Part shown: piece by piece, positions 1 through 7,691 of the stretch
Layout: each line of letters opens with the position of its first letter
Position numbering within the stretch: position 1 is the first letter of the stretch
Assembly (NCBI GenBank): GCA_900541175.1
Contig: UQIT01000022.1
Span: 1 to 35,299, forward strand
Length of the DNA: 35,299 bases
Direction: 5' to 3'
DNA from: an uncultured Collinsella sp.
GTDB lineage: Bacteria; Actinomycetota; Coriobacteriia; Coriobacteriales; Coriobacteriaceae
The notes under the pieces: generated by a model
What the model saw: the letters and a program-made list of their open reading frames with translations, nothing else
Database searches by the model: none
What the model was told of the DNA's origin: nothing
Made by a program: the position numbers and the translations under genes

Positions 1-10
1 AGCTGGTTGA

Positions 11-41
11 GTGGTAGCCGTACCGGCTACCACCCGTTTTT
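11..41 (+). terminator. Intrinsic terminator of the gene upstream of the window
   Basis: A perfect 10-bp stem (GTGGTAGCCG / CGGCTACCAC) with a 3-nt loop is followed by CCGTTTTT. This is a classic Rho-independent terminator reading on the plus strand. It presumably ends a gene lying left of the window. Confidence 0.8.
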
Positions 42-186
42 GCTGGATATGGAACCCTGAGATAATGAACATATGTAGCCGTTTGCCGCGAAATATCATC
101 CGTTTAAGGAACCCGTCCCCAACGCGCGTCATCTTTACGGTTGAATAAATACACATCTATGGAATTACGAAAGAGAGGACCGTTCC

Positions 187-1146
187 ATGAGCTACAAGAC
201 CGTTTGTGTTGCCGGCGGCGGCGTGTTGGGAAGCCAGATTGCCTTTCAGGCTGCCTACTGCGGCTTTGATGTAACGATTTGGCTGCGCAGCGAGGGCAGC
301 ATCGGCCGCACCCAGCCCAAGATCGATCATGTGCGCGAGGAGTACATCGCTGCTATCGAGGGCATGGCGGGCGGCACGGGCGAGTGGTGCGCCGGTATCG
401 CCGATAGTGGCCAGCCCTTCGACAAGGAGGCGGCATTCGCCGCCGTCGAGCGTGCCTACTCCACACTCAAGTTGGAGCTCGATCTCGCCAAAGCCGTGGC
501 CGACGCCGACTTGGTCATCGAGTCTATGGCCGAGGAGACCCAGGCAAAGATCGACTTCTACAAAAAGCTCGCCCCGGTTCTCCGGCAAAAAACCGTCGTC
601 TTGACGAACTCCTCTACGCTGCTGCCGAGCACCTTTGCCAAGTACACTGGTCGCCCCGAGAAGTACCTGTCGCTGCACTTTGCCAACTCCATCTGGAAGA
701 ACAACATGACCGAGGTTATGGCGCAGGACCAAACCGACAAGCGCTACTTCGACGAGCTCGTCGGCTTCGCCAACGACATTCGCATGCTTGCCCTGCCCGT
801 CAACAAGGAAAAGAACGGCTACCTGCTCAATTCCATGCTGGTGCCATGGCTGCTTTCGGGCCTCGACCTGTATGTCTCGGGCGTGAGCGATCCCAAGAGC
901 ATCGACCTCGCATGGACGCGTGGCACCGGTGCCCCCAAGGGCCCGTTCCGCGTATTCGACACGGTTGGTATCCAGACGGCCTACAACATCGTTATGCAGT
1001 ATCAGAAGGTGCCGGGTTTGGTGAGCCCGCTGCTCAAAAAGATGATGATGCCCTATAACTTTAAGGCCATGGCATCCGTCCTCAAGCAGATGCTCGACGA
1101 TGGCAAGCTGGGCGAAAGTTCGGGCGAGGGCTTCTTCAAGTACTAA
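187..1146 (+). CDS. 3-hydroxyacyl-CoA dehydrogenase family protein
   Basis: A 319-residue NAD-dependent dehydrogenase of the 3-hydroxyacyl/3-hydroxybutyryl-CoA dehydrogenase family, which interconverts 3-hydroxyacyl-CoA and 3-oxoacyl-CoA in the cytoplasm. The N-terminus has the Rossmann dinucleotide motif GGGVLGSQIAFQAAYCGFDV (residues about 10-29). The ADLVIESMAEE segment near residue 117 and the NSSTL segment near 140 match the family's NAD-domain pattern. The LHFANSIWKNNMTEVM block around 160-175 carries the catalytic-His region. The C-terminal half is the helical substrate domain. The ATG is preceded by GAGAGGACCGTTCC, a usable ribosome binding site. The gene stands alone, so whether it serves butyrate-type metabolism or amino-acid degradation cannot be told from context. 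Family is clear; exact substrate is not. Confidence 0.88.
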   Translation: MSYKTVCVAGGGVLGSQIAFQAAYCGFDVTIWLRSEGSIGRTQPKIDHVREEYIAAIEGMAGGTGEWCAGIADSGQPFDKEAAFAAVERAYSTLKLELDLAKAVADADLVIESMAEETQAKIDFYKKLAPVLRQKTVVLTNSSTLLPSTFAKYTGRPEKYLSLHFANSIWKNNMTEVMAQDQTDKRYFDELVGFANDIRMLALPVNKEKNGYLLNSMLVPWLLSGLDLYVSGVSDPKSIDLAWTRGTGAPKGPFRVFDTVGIQTAYNIVMQYQKVPGLVSPLLKKMMMPYNFKAMASVLKQMLDDGKLGESSGEGFFKY

Positions 1147-1147
1147 A

Positions 1148-1183
1148 AAATGATCCCTCGAGCGCGGAGGAAAACGGATCATC
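1148..1183 (+). terminator. Weak hairpin after the dehydrogenase gene
   Basis: ATGATCC and GGATCAT form a 7-bp stem just downstream of the stop codon. There is no strong T-run, so termination here is only a possibility. Confidence 0.35.
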
Positions 1184-1329
1184 GCATTCCTGCGTCCCCT
1201 GTGCATCTTGCGGCTAACAGCTCCGGCTGCCTCGAACCTAAGCTAGCCTTAAGAGGCGTTTGTTAAGCTTCGAGTCATAATTGGACAGAGCTTGGCAAGT
1301 GCCCTGGAATATGAAGGAAACGGCAGCGA

Positions 1330-1511
1330 TGGAATTCTTCGATGGTGACGACATGGGATCGAGTAGCGAAGACGGCTGCGACGAAACTGCCCCGTTTGTC
1401 AAAGTCGATTCCTTTGGCACCGATACCCTGAGCTGCTACGTGCGCTTTGCAACATCCCGCGCCGGCATCACTCCACGTCAAACTCCACGCGATCGAGTTC
1501 GGGCACATTGA
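1330..1511 (+). CDS. Small hypothetical ORF or gene remnant (about 60 aa)
   Basis: This is the only plausible reading frame in the 320-nt gap between the dehydrogenase and the convergent DUF389 gene. The ATG at 1330 has AAGGA about 11 nt upstream and opens an acidic peptide (MEFFDGDDMGSSSEDG...) of about 60 residues. The first part, up to about residue 43 (…DSFGTDTLSCYVRFATS), reads like real coding sequence. The last part turns Arg/Pro/Thr-rich where it runs into the 3' end of the DUF389 gene, overlapping it by 44 nt on the other strand. I do not recognise the family. It may be a short orphan gene, the 5' end of a gene truncated by rearrangement, or spurious. The rest of the gap holds no other feature I can support. 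Confidence 0.28.
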
Positions 1512-2607
1512 GATCGATGAGCTTGCGGGCGACGTGACGGTCGTGTGCCCCAAGCGCTTCGCTTGTCGTCACATGGGCGACAATCTCGCGCTCGACGATG
1601 CCCTCCTCGTCGCCTTCGGCGGCCGAGGTCTCGACGGCGACGGTGTAATCCTTAAAGCCCGGCAGCACTGCGGCAAGCTCGCGCGTGGTTTCGGTGACGC
1701 CGTAGCCGTCCTGCACGCCGGCCTGCGCCGAACCAATAGACCCCGCGGTCATAACGATGCAGGGGATGGCAAAGATCACCGTGCCCACGATGATGTGGCG
1801 GCGCACCTTGCGCGATAGCTCGTTGACCTCGGCGTTTTCTTCGACAGTCACAATACCGTCGCCGTTCAGGTCGCGCTTGAGCGGCGTGCGCAAAAGAAGC
1901 AGCACGGCTTCGGCCGCCAGCGCGATAAAGACGACGTTGATGCCAAACTCGTAGAGGGCCGAGAGGAACAGCGACCCGTTCGCGATGGCAATGCCGTAAC
2001 CCGCCGCGCACAGGGGCGGCATGAGCGCGGTCGCCACGGCCACGCCGGCAATGAGCGTCGAAGGCTCCTGGTCGCGCGAGTTGCCCAGGCCACCCGCAAA
2101 GCCGCCCGCGAGCGCGACGGCAAGGTCCCACACGGTGGGCGTCGAGTTGTCGATAATGGCGGCCGTGGTGGTGCCAAGGGGCGAGAGCTTAAAGTACAAC
2201 GTGGATGTGACCAGGCAAAAGGCCATTTGCAGCGCAAGGCCGGCGACGGCTTCGACGGTAATCTCGCGGTCGAGCGTGGCGATGCCGTATGCCATGGCAA
2301 GGACCGAGCCCATGAGCGGGCAGATGAGCATGGCGCCCACGATGGCGATGTCCGAATCGATATCGAGGCCGATGCTCGCGATGAGCATGGCGATGATGAG
2401 GATGCACAGGTGGGAGCCGGTCAGGCGCGCCCCGTTTACAAAGCGCTTGCGAATCACGTGATAGGGTGCGCGACCCTCGCGAATGTTGAATGCGCGCTTT
2501 AGGAAGCGGCCGGCGTTCTTCGTGATCTCGCTATAGGCAGGGCGGATGCCATGACGCCGGTGATGGCGCTCACGCAGGCGCTTGAGCCGTTGGTTATCGA
2601 GTTCCAT
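1468..2607 (-). CDS. DUF389 family membrane protein
   Basis: A 379-residue protein of the DUF389 (TIGR00341-like, uncharacterised hydrophobic domain) family. After a basic cytoplasmic N-terminus (RLKRLRERHHRRHG) come several hydrophobic helices with family-typical stretches such as IASIGLDIDSDIAIVGAMLI, CPLMGSVLAMAYG and GVAVATALMPPLCAAGYGIA. A soluble C-terminal segment of about 80 residues follows. The start is placed at the ATG at 2607 rather than an upstream ATG at 2637, because GAGGTG sits 4 nt before it. Function is unknown for the family; a transport or channel role is often suggested but not established. It is convergent with the small ORF at 1330 and lies downstream of the OPT transporter on the same strand, with a terminator between them. 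Confidence 0.85.
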   Translation of the reverse strand: MELDNQRLKRLRERHHRRHGIRPAYSEITKNAGRFLKRAFNIREGRAPYHVIRKRFVNGARLTGSHLCILIIAMLIASIGLDIDSDIAIVGAMLICPLMGSVLAMAYGIATLDREITVEAVAGLALQMAFCLVTSTLYFKLSPLGTTTAAIIDNSTPTVWDLAVALAGGFAGGLGNSRDQEPSTLIAGVAVATALMPPLCAAGYGIAIANGSLFLSALYEFGINVVFIALAAEAVLLLLRTPLKRDLNGDGIVTVEENAEVNELSRKVRRHIIVGTVIFAIPCIVMTAGSIGSAQAGVQDGYGVTETTRELAAVLPGFKDYTVAVETSAAEGDEEGIVEREIVAHVTTSEALGAHDRHVARKLIDLNVPELDRVEFDVE

Positions 2608-2760
2608 GTTCACCTCGCTCCGCCGCGGGCTATGCATCGCGCCCGCCGCTTCTACTCTACACCGCGGCAGGCGGGGTGGTCATCTTGACGTGAAACTTAG
2701 GCGAGTAGGTAAAGGGGGCGCGTCAAATGAGGTTGAAGCCGAGGGTTTCGGAAGATACGG

Positions 2761-2796
2761 AAAAGCGCGGGGCCGGATGGTATCCGACTCCGCGCT
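2761..2796 (-). terminator. Intrinsic terminator of the OPT transporter gene
   Basis: Read on the minus strand, AGCGCGG and CCGCGCT pair, with an inner CGGAT/ATCCG stem, and TTTT follows. It lies about 25 nt after the stop codon of the OPT gene and separates it from the DUF389 gene. Confidence 0.7.
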
Positions 2797-2821
2797 CTGC
2801 GCTGGTGCGTTGTTATTCGGC

Positions 2822-4525
2822 CTACCCCAGCAGGCTCAGACCCACGGAGACAAACGCCAGGATAACGCCGACGATGGACTCGCCGCCGAGCAGGCCGCTG
2901 GCGACAACCAGGCCCTGCTCCTGGAAGGCGGCATCCTTGGCAGCCCTCTCCTCGTCAGAAAGACCAGCGGTGGCATCGCGGTGGGCGGACCACTTGTCGT
3001 AGGCGAGCTTGACGCAGGAGCCCAGGAATGCCGTGAGTGACATGTAGAACGGCAGGTACACGCCCAGGCCGATCATCATGGCCGGAATGCCGAGCCAGTA
3101 CATGACGATGCCGGCGATAAAGCCGCCAACGAACCACGGCACGCTCGGGATGCCCGAGACCATGGTGGCGACGACGCTTGCCTGCGCGGCAACAAAGCTC
3201 TTGTCGGGGCCAAAGGCGTCCGGGCCATAGGCGGTGACGAGCGCGACCATGACGGCTGCGGCGACCAGGGCGCCCACGATGCCGCCGATGGCTTGGCCGA
3301 TCCACTGCGCACGCGGGTTGGTGCCCAGCACGGCGCCGGCCTTAAAGTCGTTCATGACGTCGCCCGCAAGGCCACACGCCACGGCTACGATGCCGGCGAT
3401 AAAGAACATCTTGACCTGAGCAATCTGTGCGAAGGCAGCCACGATGAGCATAACGATGAGGCCAAAGATCTCCATGGGGTCGATGCCCGTCTGGCCGCAG
3501 CTCTGTGCGCTCATGATGGTGGTGACAAAGGTGAACAGCGTCACGATGACGGCCGGAACGGGACCAAGGTCGAGCGCGATGGCGACGATCACGGCGATGG
3601 CGGCAGCGCCCAGGCCGATGATGCCGGCGTCGAGTTTAAGGGAGCCCGAGATGAGCGACTGCTCGTCGGTGTCGGTGGAGCTGTCGGCGGCAAGACCGCG
3701 GACGATACCGGCGACCTGCGGCAGGATGTCCTTGAGGACGACGGCGACGCCAAAGCCCATCATGAGGCCCATGCCCAGGGACTTGACGATGCCTTGCGCA
3801 GTCATAACGTCGAACAGACCGGCAGCGGTGCCGCCCACGATGATGCCAAAGTTGCCCAACAGGGCGCCGGCAAACCAGAAAGCGACCGGGGCGAAGCCCA
3901 CGAGGAAGCCGATGGACAGCAGCATGGGCGAGTTGTAGATGGCAAAGGTCACGCCGGGGATGTTGAGCGTGCACAGCATGCTGGGCACCACGCCCAGGGC
4001 GTCGCGCAGCACGCTGTAGATGCCTGCGATGGCCATGGAGCCAAAGAGCTGCTTACCGGTCTTGCCGCCGGCCTCGGTGGCGCGTAGGGTCTGAGCTGCG
4101 GCGTTGCCGGTGGGGAACTCCAGCGCGGCGTCCACGATAAAGTGACGGTGGATGAGCGCGGTGGCCAGCAGGCCCAGGATGGTGCCGGCGAGCGCCACGA
4201 TAAACATGTCGAGCCAGCTGATCTGGTCGGCATAGCCCAGCATCCAGGCGCCCGGGATGGTAAACGCCAGGCCGCCGGCGACCATGGCGCCCGCGGACAT
4301 GATGGTGTGGGTGACGTTGGCCTCGTTGAGACTGGCGTTGCCCATGAGCTTCAGGAAGAACAGCGAGATGACGGCAGCGAAAATGATTGGCCAGGGGAGG
4401 GCGCCCATCTTGAGGGCCGTGTAGGCCGAGCTTGCCGTGATGATCACGCAGCCAAGGACGCCGATGACGACACCGCGCAGCGTGAGTTGCCCGCGCATCG
4501 AGGCGCGGTTCGAGGGATTGCTCAT
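2822..4525 (-). CDS. OPT family oligopeptide transporter
   Basis: A 567-residue polytopic membrane protein of the oligopeptide transporter (OPT) superfamily, prokaryotic branch, expected to couple uptake of small peptides (or in some members metal chelates) to the proton gradient. The N-terminus shows LRGVVIGVLGCVIITASSAYTALKMG, the first transmembrane segment in the usual position. It is followed by NEANVTHTIMSAGAMVAGG and ALEFPTGNAAAQTLRATEAGG, both typical of the family. About a dozen or more hydrophobic segments run to the C-terminus. AAGGAG 6 nt before the ATG fixes the start. Length fits the shorter prokaryotic OPTs. It is divergent from coaX across a 192-nt gap that holds an operator-like palindrome and a leader hairpin. 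Peptide specificity cannot be deduced. Confidence 0.88.
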   Translation of the reverse strand: MSNPSNRASMRGQLTLRGVVIGVLGCVIITASSAYTALKMGALPWPIIFAAVISLFFLKLMGNASLNEANVTHTIMSAGAMVAGGLAFTIPGAWMLGYADQISWLDMFIVALAGTILGLLATALIHRHFIVDAALEFPTGNAAAQTLRATEAGGKTGKQLFGSMAIAGIYSVLRDALGVVPSMLCTLNIPGVTFAIYNSPMLLSIGFLVGFAPVAFWFAGALLGNFGIIVGGTAAGLFDVMTAQGIVKSLGMGLMMGFGVAVVLKDILPQVAGIVRGLAADSSTDTDEQSLISGSLKLDAGIIGLGAAAIAVIVAIALDLGPVPAVIVTLFTFVTTIMSAQSCGQTGIDPMEIFGLIVMLIVAAFAQIAQVKMFFIAGIVAVACGLAGDVMNDFKAGAVLGTNPRAQWIGQAIGGIVGALVAAAVMVALVTAYGPDAFGPDKSFVAAQASVVATMVSGIPSVPWFVGGFIAGIVMYWLGIPAMMIGLGVYLPFYMSLTAFLGSCVKLAYDKWSAHRDATAGLSDEERAAKDAAFQEQGLVVASGLLGGESIVGVILAFVSVGLSLLG

Positions 4526-4549
4526 ATTGAACTCCTTTGCGTATATCCG

Positions 4550-4605
4550 CTTCCCCCGGGAGCGCCGCTACGGATGCGGCGCGGGAAGTCGGGTTACCAA
4601 AGGCC
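4550..4605 (-). other. Leader hairpin upstream of the OPT gene
   Basis: On the minus strand, GCGCCGC and GCGGCGC pair around a 7-nt loop, and flanking CTTCCC/GGGAAG extends the stem. It lies in the probable 5' leader of the OPT gene, just before the ribosome binding site. No U-run follows, so it is not an obvious terminator. It may affect mRNA stability or translation. Confidence 0.4.
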
Positions 4606-4651
4606 GTCGCGTGAGCTCGCAAACGACCGCGCATCAGTATAGCCGCAACCT

Positions 4652-4669
4652 AGTCATTTTGGGATGACT
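4652..4669. promoter_or_regulatory. Operator-like palindrome between OPT and coaX
   Basis: AGTCAT and ATGACT form a perfect inverted repeat around a 6-nt spacer. It sits between two oppositely oriented TATACT boxes (plus strand at 4685-4690; minus strand at about 4637-4642), as expected for a regulator binding between divergent promoters. Neither box has a clear -35 partner, so the promoters are tentative. Confidence 0.4.
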
Positions 4670-4717
4670 GGTTTAGGTAGGCGATATACTGCTGGGCAGA
4701 CGAAAGGAGCGCCGACG

Positions 4718-5569
4718 ATGCTTAATGGGTGCGCATATATATTGACGGTCGACGTGGGTAACACGTTCATTCGCTTTGGCCTGTTTGCAGAGGATTCGGC
4801 CGCGGCGCAGGAATGCCCGCTTGCGACGTGCGAGATCACGACGCCATCGAGCATTACGGCCGACGAAGCGCGTATGCGTCTCGCTCAAGTCATGGCCGCG
4901 CTGGCGGCTGATGCGGGCATGCCCGGCGCGCTCGTGCCCAGGGCGGCCGTGCTGAGCTGCGTGGTGCCGGCGCTCGAGCGCCCGTGGAAGGCGGCTCTTT
5001 CCCGTACCTGCACGGGGCGCGTGCTCACCGTGGGGCCGGGCCTCAAGACCGGCATGCCCGTCCACTACGACGACCCGGCCGAGATCGGCCCCGACCGCAT
5101 CGCCGACGCCGTGGCGGCCCGTGCCGTCTACGGCTCTCCGTGCATCGTGATCGACCTGGGCACAACGACCAATATCGAGGTCATCGATACGCACGGAACC
5201 TTTGTCGGCGGCGTCATCGCGCCGGGTCTGGCACTTGGCGCCCGCTCGCTCTCGGCCGCTGCGGCGCGCCTGCCGCAGGTCGAGCCCTCGGCACCTACGC
5301 ATGTCATCGGCCGTAACACGCGCGAGGCGATGCGCTCGGGCGTGGTCTTGGGCGAGGTGGCCCGCATCGACGGCATGCTCGACATGGTGCTCGCCGAGAT
5401 GCGCGCGACCAAGGCCGCGGGGGAGGGCAGCGTGCCCATCGTCATTACCGGCGACGATGCCGAGGCGCTTGCGGCCCTTGTCGGTCATAGCCTGACGGTC
5501 GACGACGCGCTGACGCTTCGCGGCTTGGCCGAGCTCTACCACATCAATCAAAAGCCCCGTCGCGCGTAG
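4718..5569 (+). CDS. coaX: Type III pantothenate kinase
   Basis: A 283-residue kinase of the CoaX family, catalysing the first step of coenzyme A synthesis (pantothenate to 4'-phosphopantothenate) in the cytoplasm. The N-terminal phosphate motif is DVGNT (residues about 11-15). The pantothenate-binding segment is EIGPDRIADAVAA, corresponding to the GxDR motif. The central ASKHA block is IDLGTTTNIEVIDTHGTFVG, followed by GGVIAPGL. The adenosine motif is ITGDDAEAL, where most family members have TGG. The ATG at 4718 is chosen over an in-frame ATG at 4664 because AAAGGAG lies 10 nt upstream. It is the first gene of a plus-strand run of housekeeping genes. The altered TTTN and TGD positions are a mild divergence from the consensus. 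Confidence 0.87.
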   Translation: MLNGCAYILTVDVGNTFIRFGLFAEDSAAAQECPLATCEITTPSSITADEARMRLAQVMAALAADAGMPGALVPRAAVLSCVVPALERPWKAALSRTCTGRVLTVGPGLKTGMPVHYDDPAEIGPDRIADAVAARAVYGSPCIVIDLGTTTNIEVIDTHGTFVGGVIAPGLALGARSLSAAAARLPQVEPSAPTHVIGRNTREAMRSGVVLGEVARIDGMLDMVLAEMRATKAAGEGSVPIVITGDDAEALAALVGHSLTVDDALTLRGLAELYHINQKPRRA

Positions 5570-5611
5570 TGATGAGGCGGTGGGACAAAAACGCCTCTGC
5601 CTTCCACCTGC

Positions 5612-5617
5612 TACAAT
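5612..5617 (+). promoter_or_regulatory. Candidate -10 box for the dCMP deaminase gene
   Basis: TACAAT lies 35 nt before the start codon in a short gap after coaX. No convincing -35 element was seen, so this is a weak call. Confidence 0.3.
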
Positions 5618-5651
5618 GGGTCAAACTGTTGCGATTACGGAGGTGTCTGCC

Positions 5652-6176
5652 ATGTCGGACGATCTTCATCAAACTTCGTCAGGCAAGCGCCTGGACGTCA
5701 TTAGCTGGGACGAGTTCTTTATGAGCGTGGCCATCGCCGCGCAGCGCCGCAGCAAGGACCCCAACACGCAGGTGGGTGCGTGCATCGCCAACACCAACCA
5801 CCGCATCCTTTCGGTGGGCTACAACGGTACACCCTCGGCGCTCAATGACGACTTTTTTCCGTGGGGTACGAGCGACGACCCGCTGCAGGACAAGCACAAC
5901 TACGTGGTCCATGCCGAGGCCAACGCCGTGCTCAACTACCGTGGCTCGCTCAAGGACCTCGAGGGTTCCACGGTCTACGTCACGCTGTTCCCGTGCCATG
6001 ACTGCGCCAAGATTTTGGCTCAGGTGGGCGTGGGCGAGGTCGTCTACCTGGACAACAAGTACGCCGACACCGATGACGGACGCATCAGCCGCCGCATCCT
6101 CGACTCCTGCGGCATCAGCTACCGCCAGGTCATCGTCGATGTCCAGATTGGTACCGGGGGACAGGCTCGACAGTAA
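5652..6176 (+). CDS. dCMP deaminase family protein
   Basis: A 174-residue zinc-dependent deaminase of the deoxycytidylate deaminase family, converting dCMP to dUMP for thymidylate synthesis. The catalytic zinc motif is complete: HAE at residues 87-89 (the Glu is the proton shuttle) and PCHDC at 114-118 provides the two Cys ligands. The N-terminus contains SWDEFFMSVAIAAQRRSKDP, and NTQVGACI is typical of dCMP deaminases and ComEB-like proteins. The ATG at 5652 is favoured over 5580 because GGAGGTG sits upstream at good spacing. It follows coaX by 82 nt. Allosteric dCTP/dTTP control is known for many family members but cannot be judged here. Confidence 0.87.
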   Translation: MSDDLHQTSSGKRLDVISWDEFFMSVAIAAQRRSKDPNTQVGACIANTNHRILSVGYNGTPSALNDDFFPWGTSDDPLQDKHNYVVHAEANAVLNYRGSLKDLEGSTVYVTLFPCHDCAKILAQVGVGEVVYLDNKYADTDDGRISRRILDSCGISYRQVIVDVQIGTGGQARQ

Positions 6177-6347
6177 TATGCGTTGTCGCTATCTGACGAC
6201 GAACGCAGCTCAAAGAGCCCCGTCCCAAATTGACTACTCGTGAAAGTCGCGTCTGCGCGCATGGACGGCTCGTGAGCGGGTACATGGCTGTAGTAACATA
6301 GCTTCTGTCCGCGGGCGCGCCCGCGTAATTGTGAGAAAGGAGCCCCT

Positions 6348-6626
6348 GTGGCTGTTAACGAAGAGCTGCTTAAGAAGGTTCTTGAAGAGATTCGCCCCAA
6401 CCTGCAGGCCGACGGCGGCGATATGGAGTATGTGGGCGTCGACGACGAGGGTGTCGTCAAACTGGAGCTGCAGGGCGCTTGCGCCGGCTGCCCCATGAGC
6501 TCGCTGACCCTGTCCATGGGTATTGAGCGTATCCTGAAGGAGCATGTGCCCGGCGTTACCCGCGTTGAGCAGGTCAATGCTTCCGGCGAGGCCGAGGACC
6601 TGTACGACGAGTACGCGCCGTTCTAA
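6348..6626 (+). CDS. NifU-type Fe-S cluster scaffold (NifU C-terminal domain)
   Basis: A 92-residue protein consisting only of the NifU C-terminal domain, which binds a labile Fe-S cluster and passes it to apo-proteins. The opening LLKKVLEEIRPNLQADGGD and the pair C45-x-x-C48 in GACAGCPMSS are the family signature and the cluster ligands. The start is GTG at 6348, with AAAGGAG 7 nt upstream; there is no in-frame ATG that fits better. Length is normal for stand-alone NifU-like proteins. It is located between dCMP deaminase and lgt, with 171 nt of apparently non-coding DNA before it. Confidence 0.9.
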   Translation: MAVNEELLKKVLEEIRPNLQADGGDMEYVGVDDEGVVKLELQGACAGCPMSSLTLSMGIERILKEHVPGVTRVEQVNASGEAEDLYDEYAPF

Positions 6627-6735
6627 GATGCGAAAGCTGCGGACGGCATACTCCGCATAGACGTTACGCCCAAATATGCGGCTGCGAGCGCAAGGCCCGC
6701 GGCCGCATTTGTATGTAGGGAGTAGGAGGGTCGAC

Positions 6736-7557
6736 ATGCTCAACGACTTCTACCATATGCTTGATCCTGTCGCGATCTCGGCGGGCCCCATCACCATCTA
6801 CTGGTACGGCCTAGCCTACGTGGTCGGCGCCCTGCTCACGGCGGTCGTCATGTACCGCACGCAGCGTCGCTGGGGCTTTAACATCACGATTGACGACCTT
6901 ACGAGTGTCGTGGTCGGCGTGGTCTTTGGCCTCATTATCGGTGCGCGCCTGTTCTACGTCGTCTTTTACGGTGATGGCTACTATTGGACCCACCCGCTCG
7001 AAATCTTTGCCACCAACGAGGGAGGCATGAGCTTCCATGGCGGTTTGGTGGGCGGCATTATCGGCGGCATCATTGTGTGCCGCATGTATAAGCTCGACGC
7101 CTGGACCATCGCCGACCTTGCCGTCATAGGCGCGCCGCTGGCCTTGTGCCTGGGCCGTTGTGCCAACTTTGTCAACGGTGAGCTGTGGGGCAAGCCGACC
7201 GATCTGCCCTGGGGTGTGGTCTTCGGTGGCACCGCGGGCGATATACCGCGCCATCCCTCCCAGCTCTACGAGGCATTCCTCGAGGGTATTGTGCTTTTTT
7301 GCATTCTGCAGGTGCTCAGCCGCAAAAAGCCGCTACTGCCCCAAGGCACGTTTATGGGCGTGTTTGTGATGGGTTACGGCATCGTTCGCTTTTTGATTGA
7401 GTTTGTGCGTGTGCCCGATGCGCAGCTGGGCTATCTGCTGGGCGGCGTCATCACGATGGGTCAGCTGCTGAGCCTGCCGCTCGTAATCGCGGGCCTGGCG
7501 CTCATCATCTTTGCTCGTCGCCGCAACCAACCCCAGCGCATCTACCTCGACGCTTAA
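6736..7557 (+). CDS. lgt: Prolipoprotein diacylglyceryl transferase
   Basis: A 273-residue integral membrane enzyme that transfers a diacylglyceryl group from phosphatidylglycerol to the lipobox Cys of prelipoproteins. Family landmarks are SAGPITIYWYGLAYVVG at the first membrane segment, GMSFHGGLVGG with the conserved His at residue 101, and the Lgt signature GRCANFVNGELWGKPT with the essential Arg at 141. RHPSQLYEAFLEG and the final GQLLSLPLVIAG segment also fit. Seven or so hydrophobic helices are visible. The ATG at 6736 is chosen over 6676 because GGAGG lies 6 nt upstream. A hairpin repeat begins at the stop codon. Confidence 0.95.
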   Translation: MLNDFYHMLDPVAISAGPITIYWYGLAYVVGALLTAVVMYRTQRRWGFNITIDDLTSVVVGVVFGLIIGARLFYVVFYGDGYYWTHPLEIFATNEGGMSFHGGLVGGIIGGIIVCRMYKLDAWTIADLAVIGAPLALCLGRCANFVNGELWGKPTDLPWGVVFGGTAGDIPRHPSQLYEAFLEGIVLFCILQVLSRKKPLLPQGTFMGVFVMGYGIVRFLIEFVRVPDAQLGYLLGGVITMGQLLSLPLVIAGLALIIFARRRNQPQRIYLDA

Positions 7558-7592
7558 CCACCAAAAAGTGAACAGGCACCTTTGTGGTGGTT
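7556..7592. repeat. Hairpin repeat overlapping the lgt stop codon
   Basis: AACCACCA and TGGTGGTT pair, with the stem continued by AAAAGTG / CACCTTT. The loop contains AACAGG. It may act as the lgt terminator. The loop motif resembles those of the hairpins at 7634 and 12487, suggesting one family of small dispersed hairpins. Confidence 0.55.
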
Positions 7593-7618
7593 CGCTGGGC
7601 AACGATGACAGAACCGTA

Positions 7619-7672
7619 ACGTTTCCCCAGATAAAACCTGCCAAAATAAACCTGTCCCTTTTTGGCAGGTTT
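7619..7672. repeat. Dispersed hairpin repeat, copy 1
   Basis: The hairpin proper is a perfect 13-bp stem (AAACCTGCCAAAA / TTTTGGCAGGTTT, 7634-7672) with a 13-nt loop. The 44 nt at 7628-7671 match the reverse complement of 12487-12530 with two differences, and similarity continues to 7619. It lies just before the GTG start of the next gene and may attenuate transcription into it. Confidence 0.75.
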
Positions 7673-7691
7673 CTAGAAAGGCTTTCGGACT

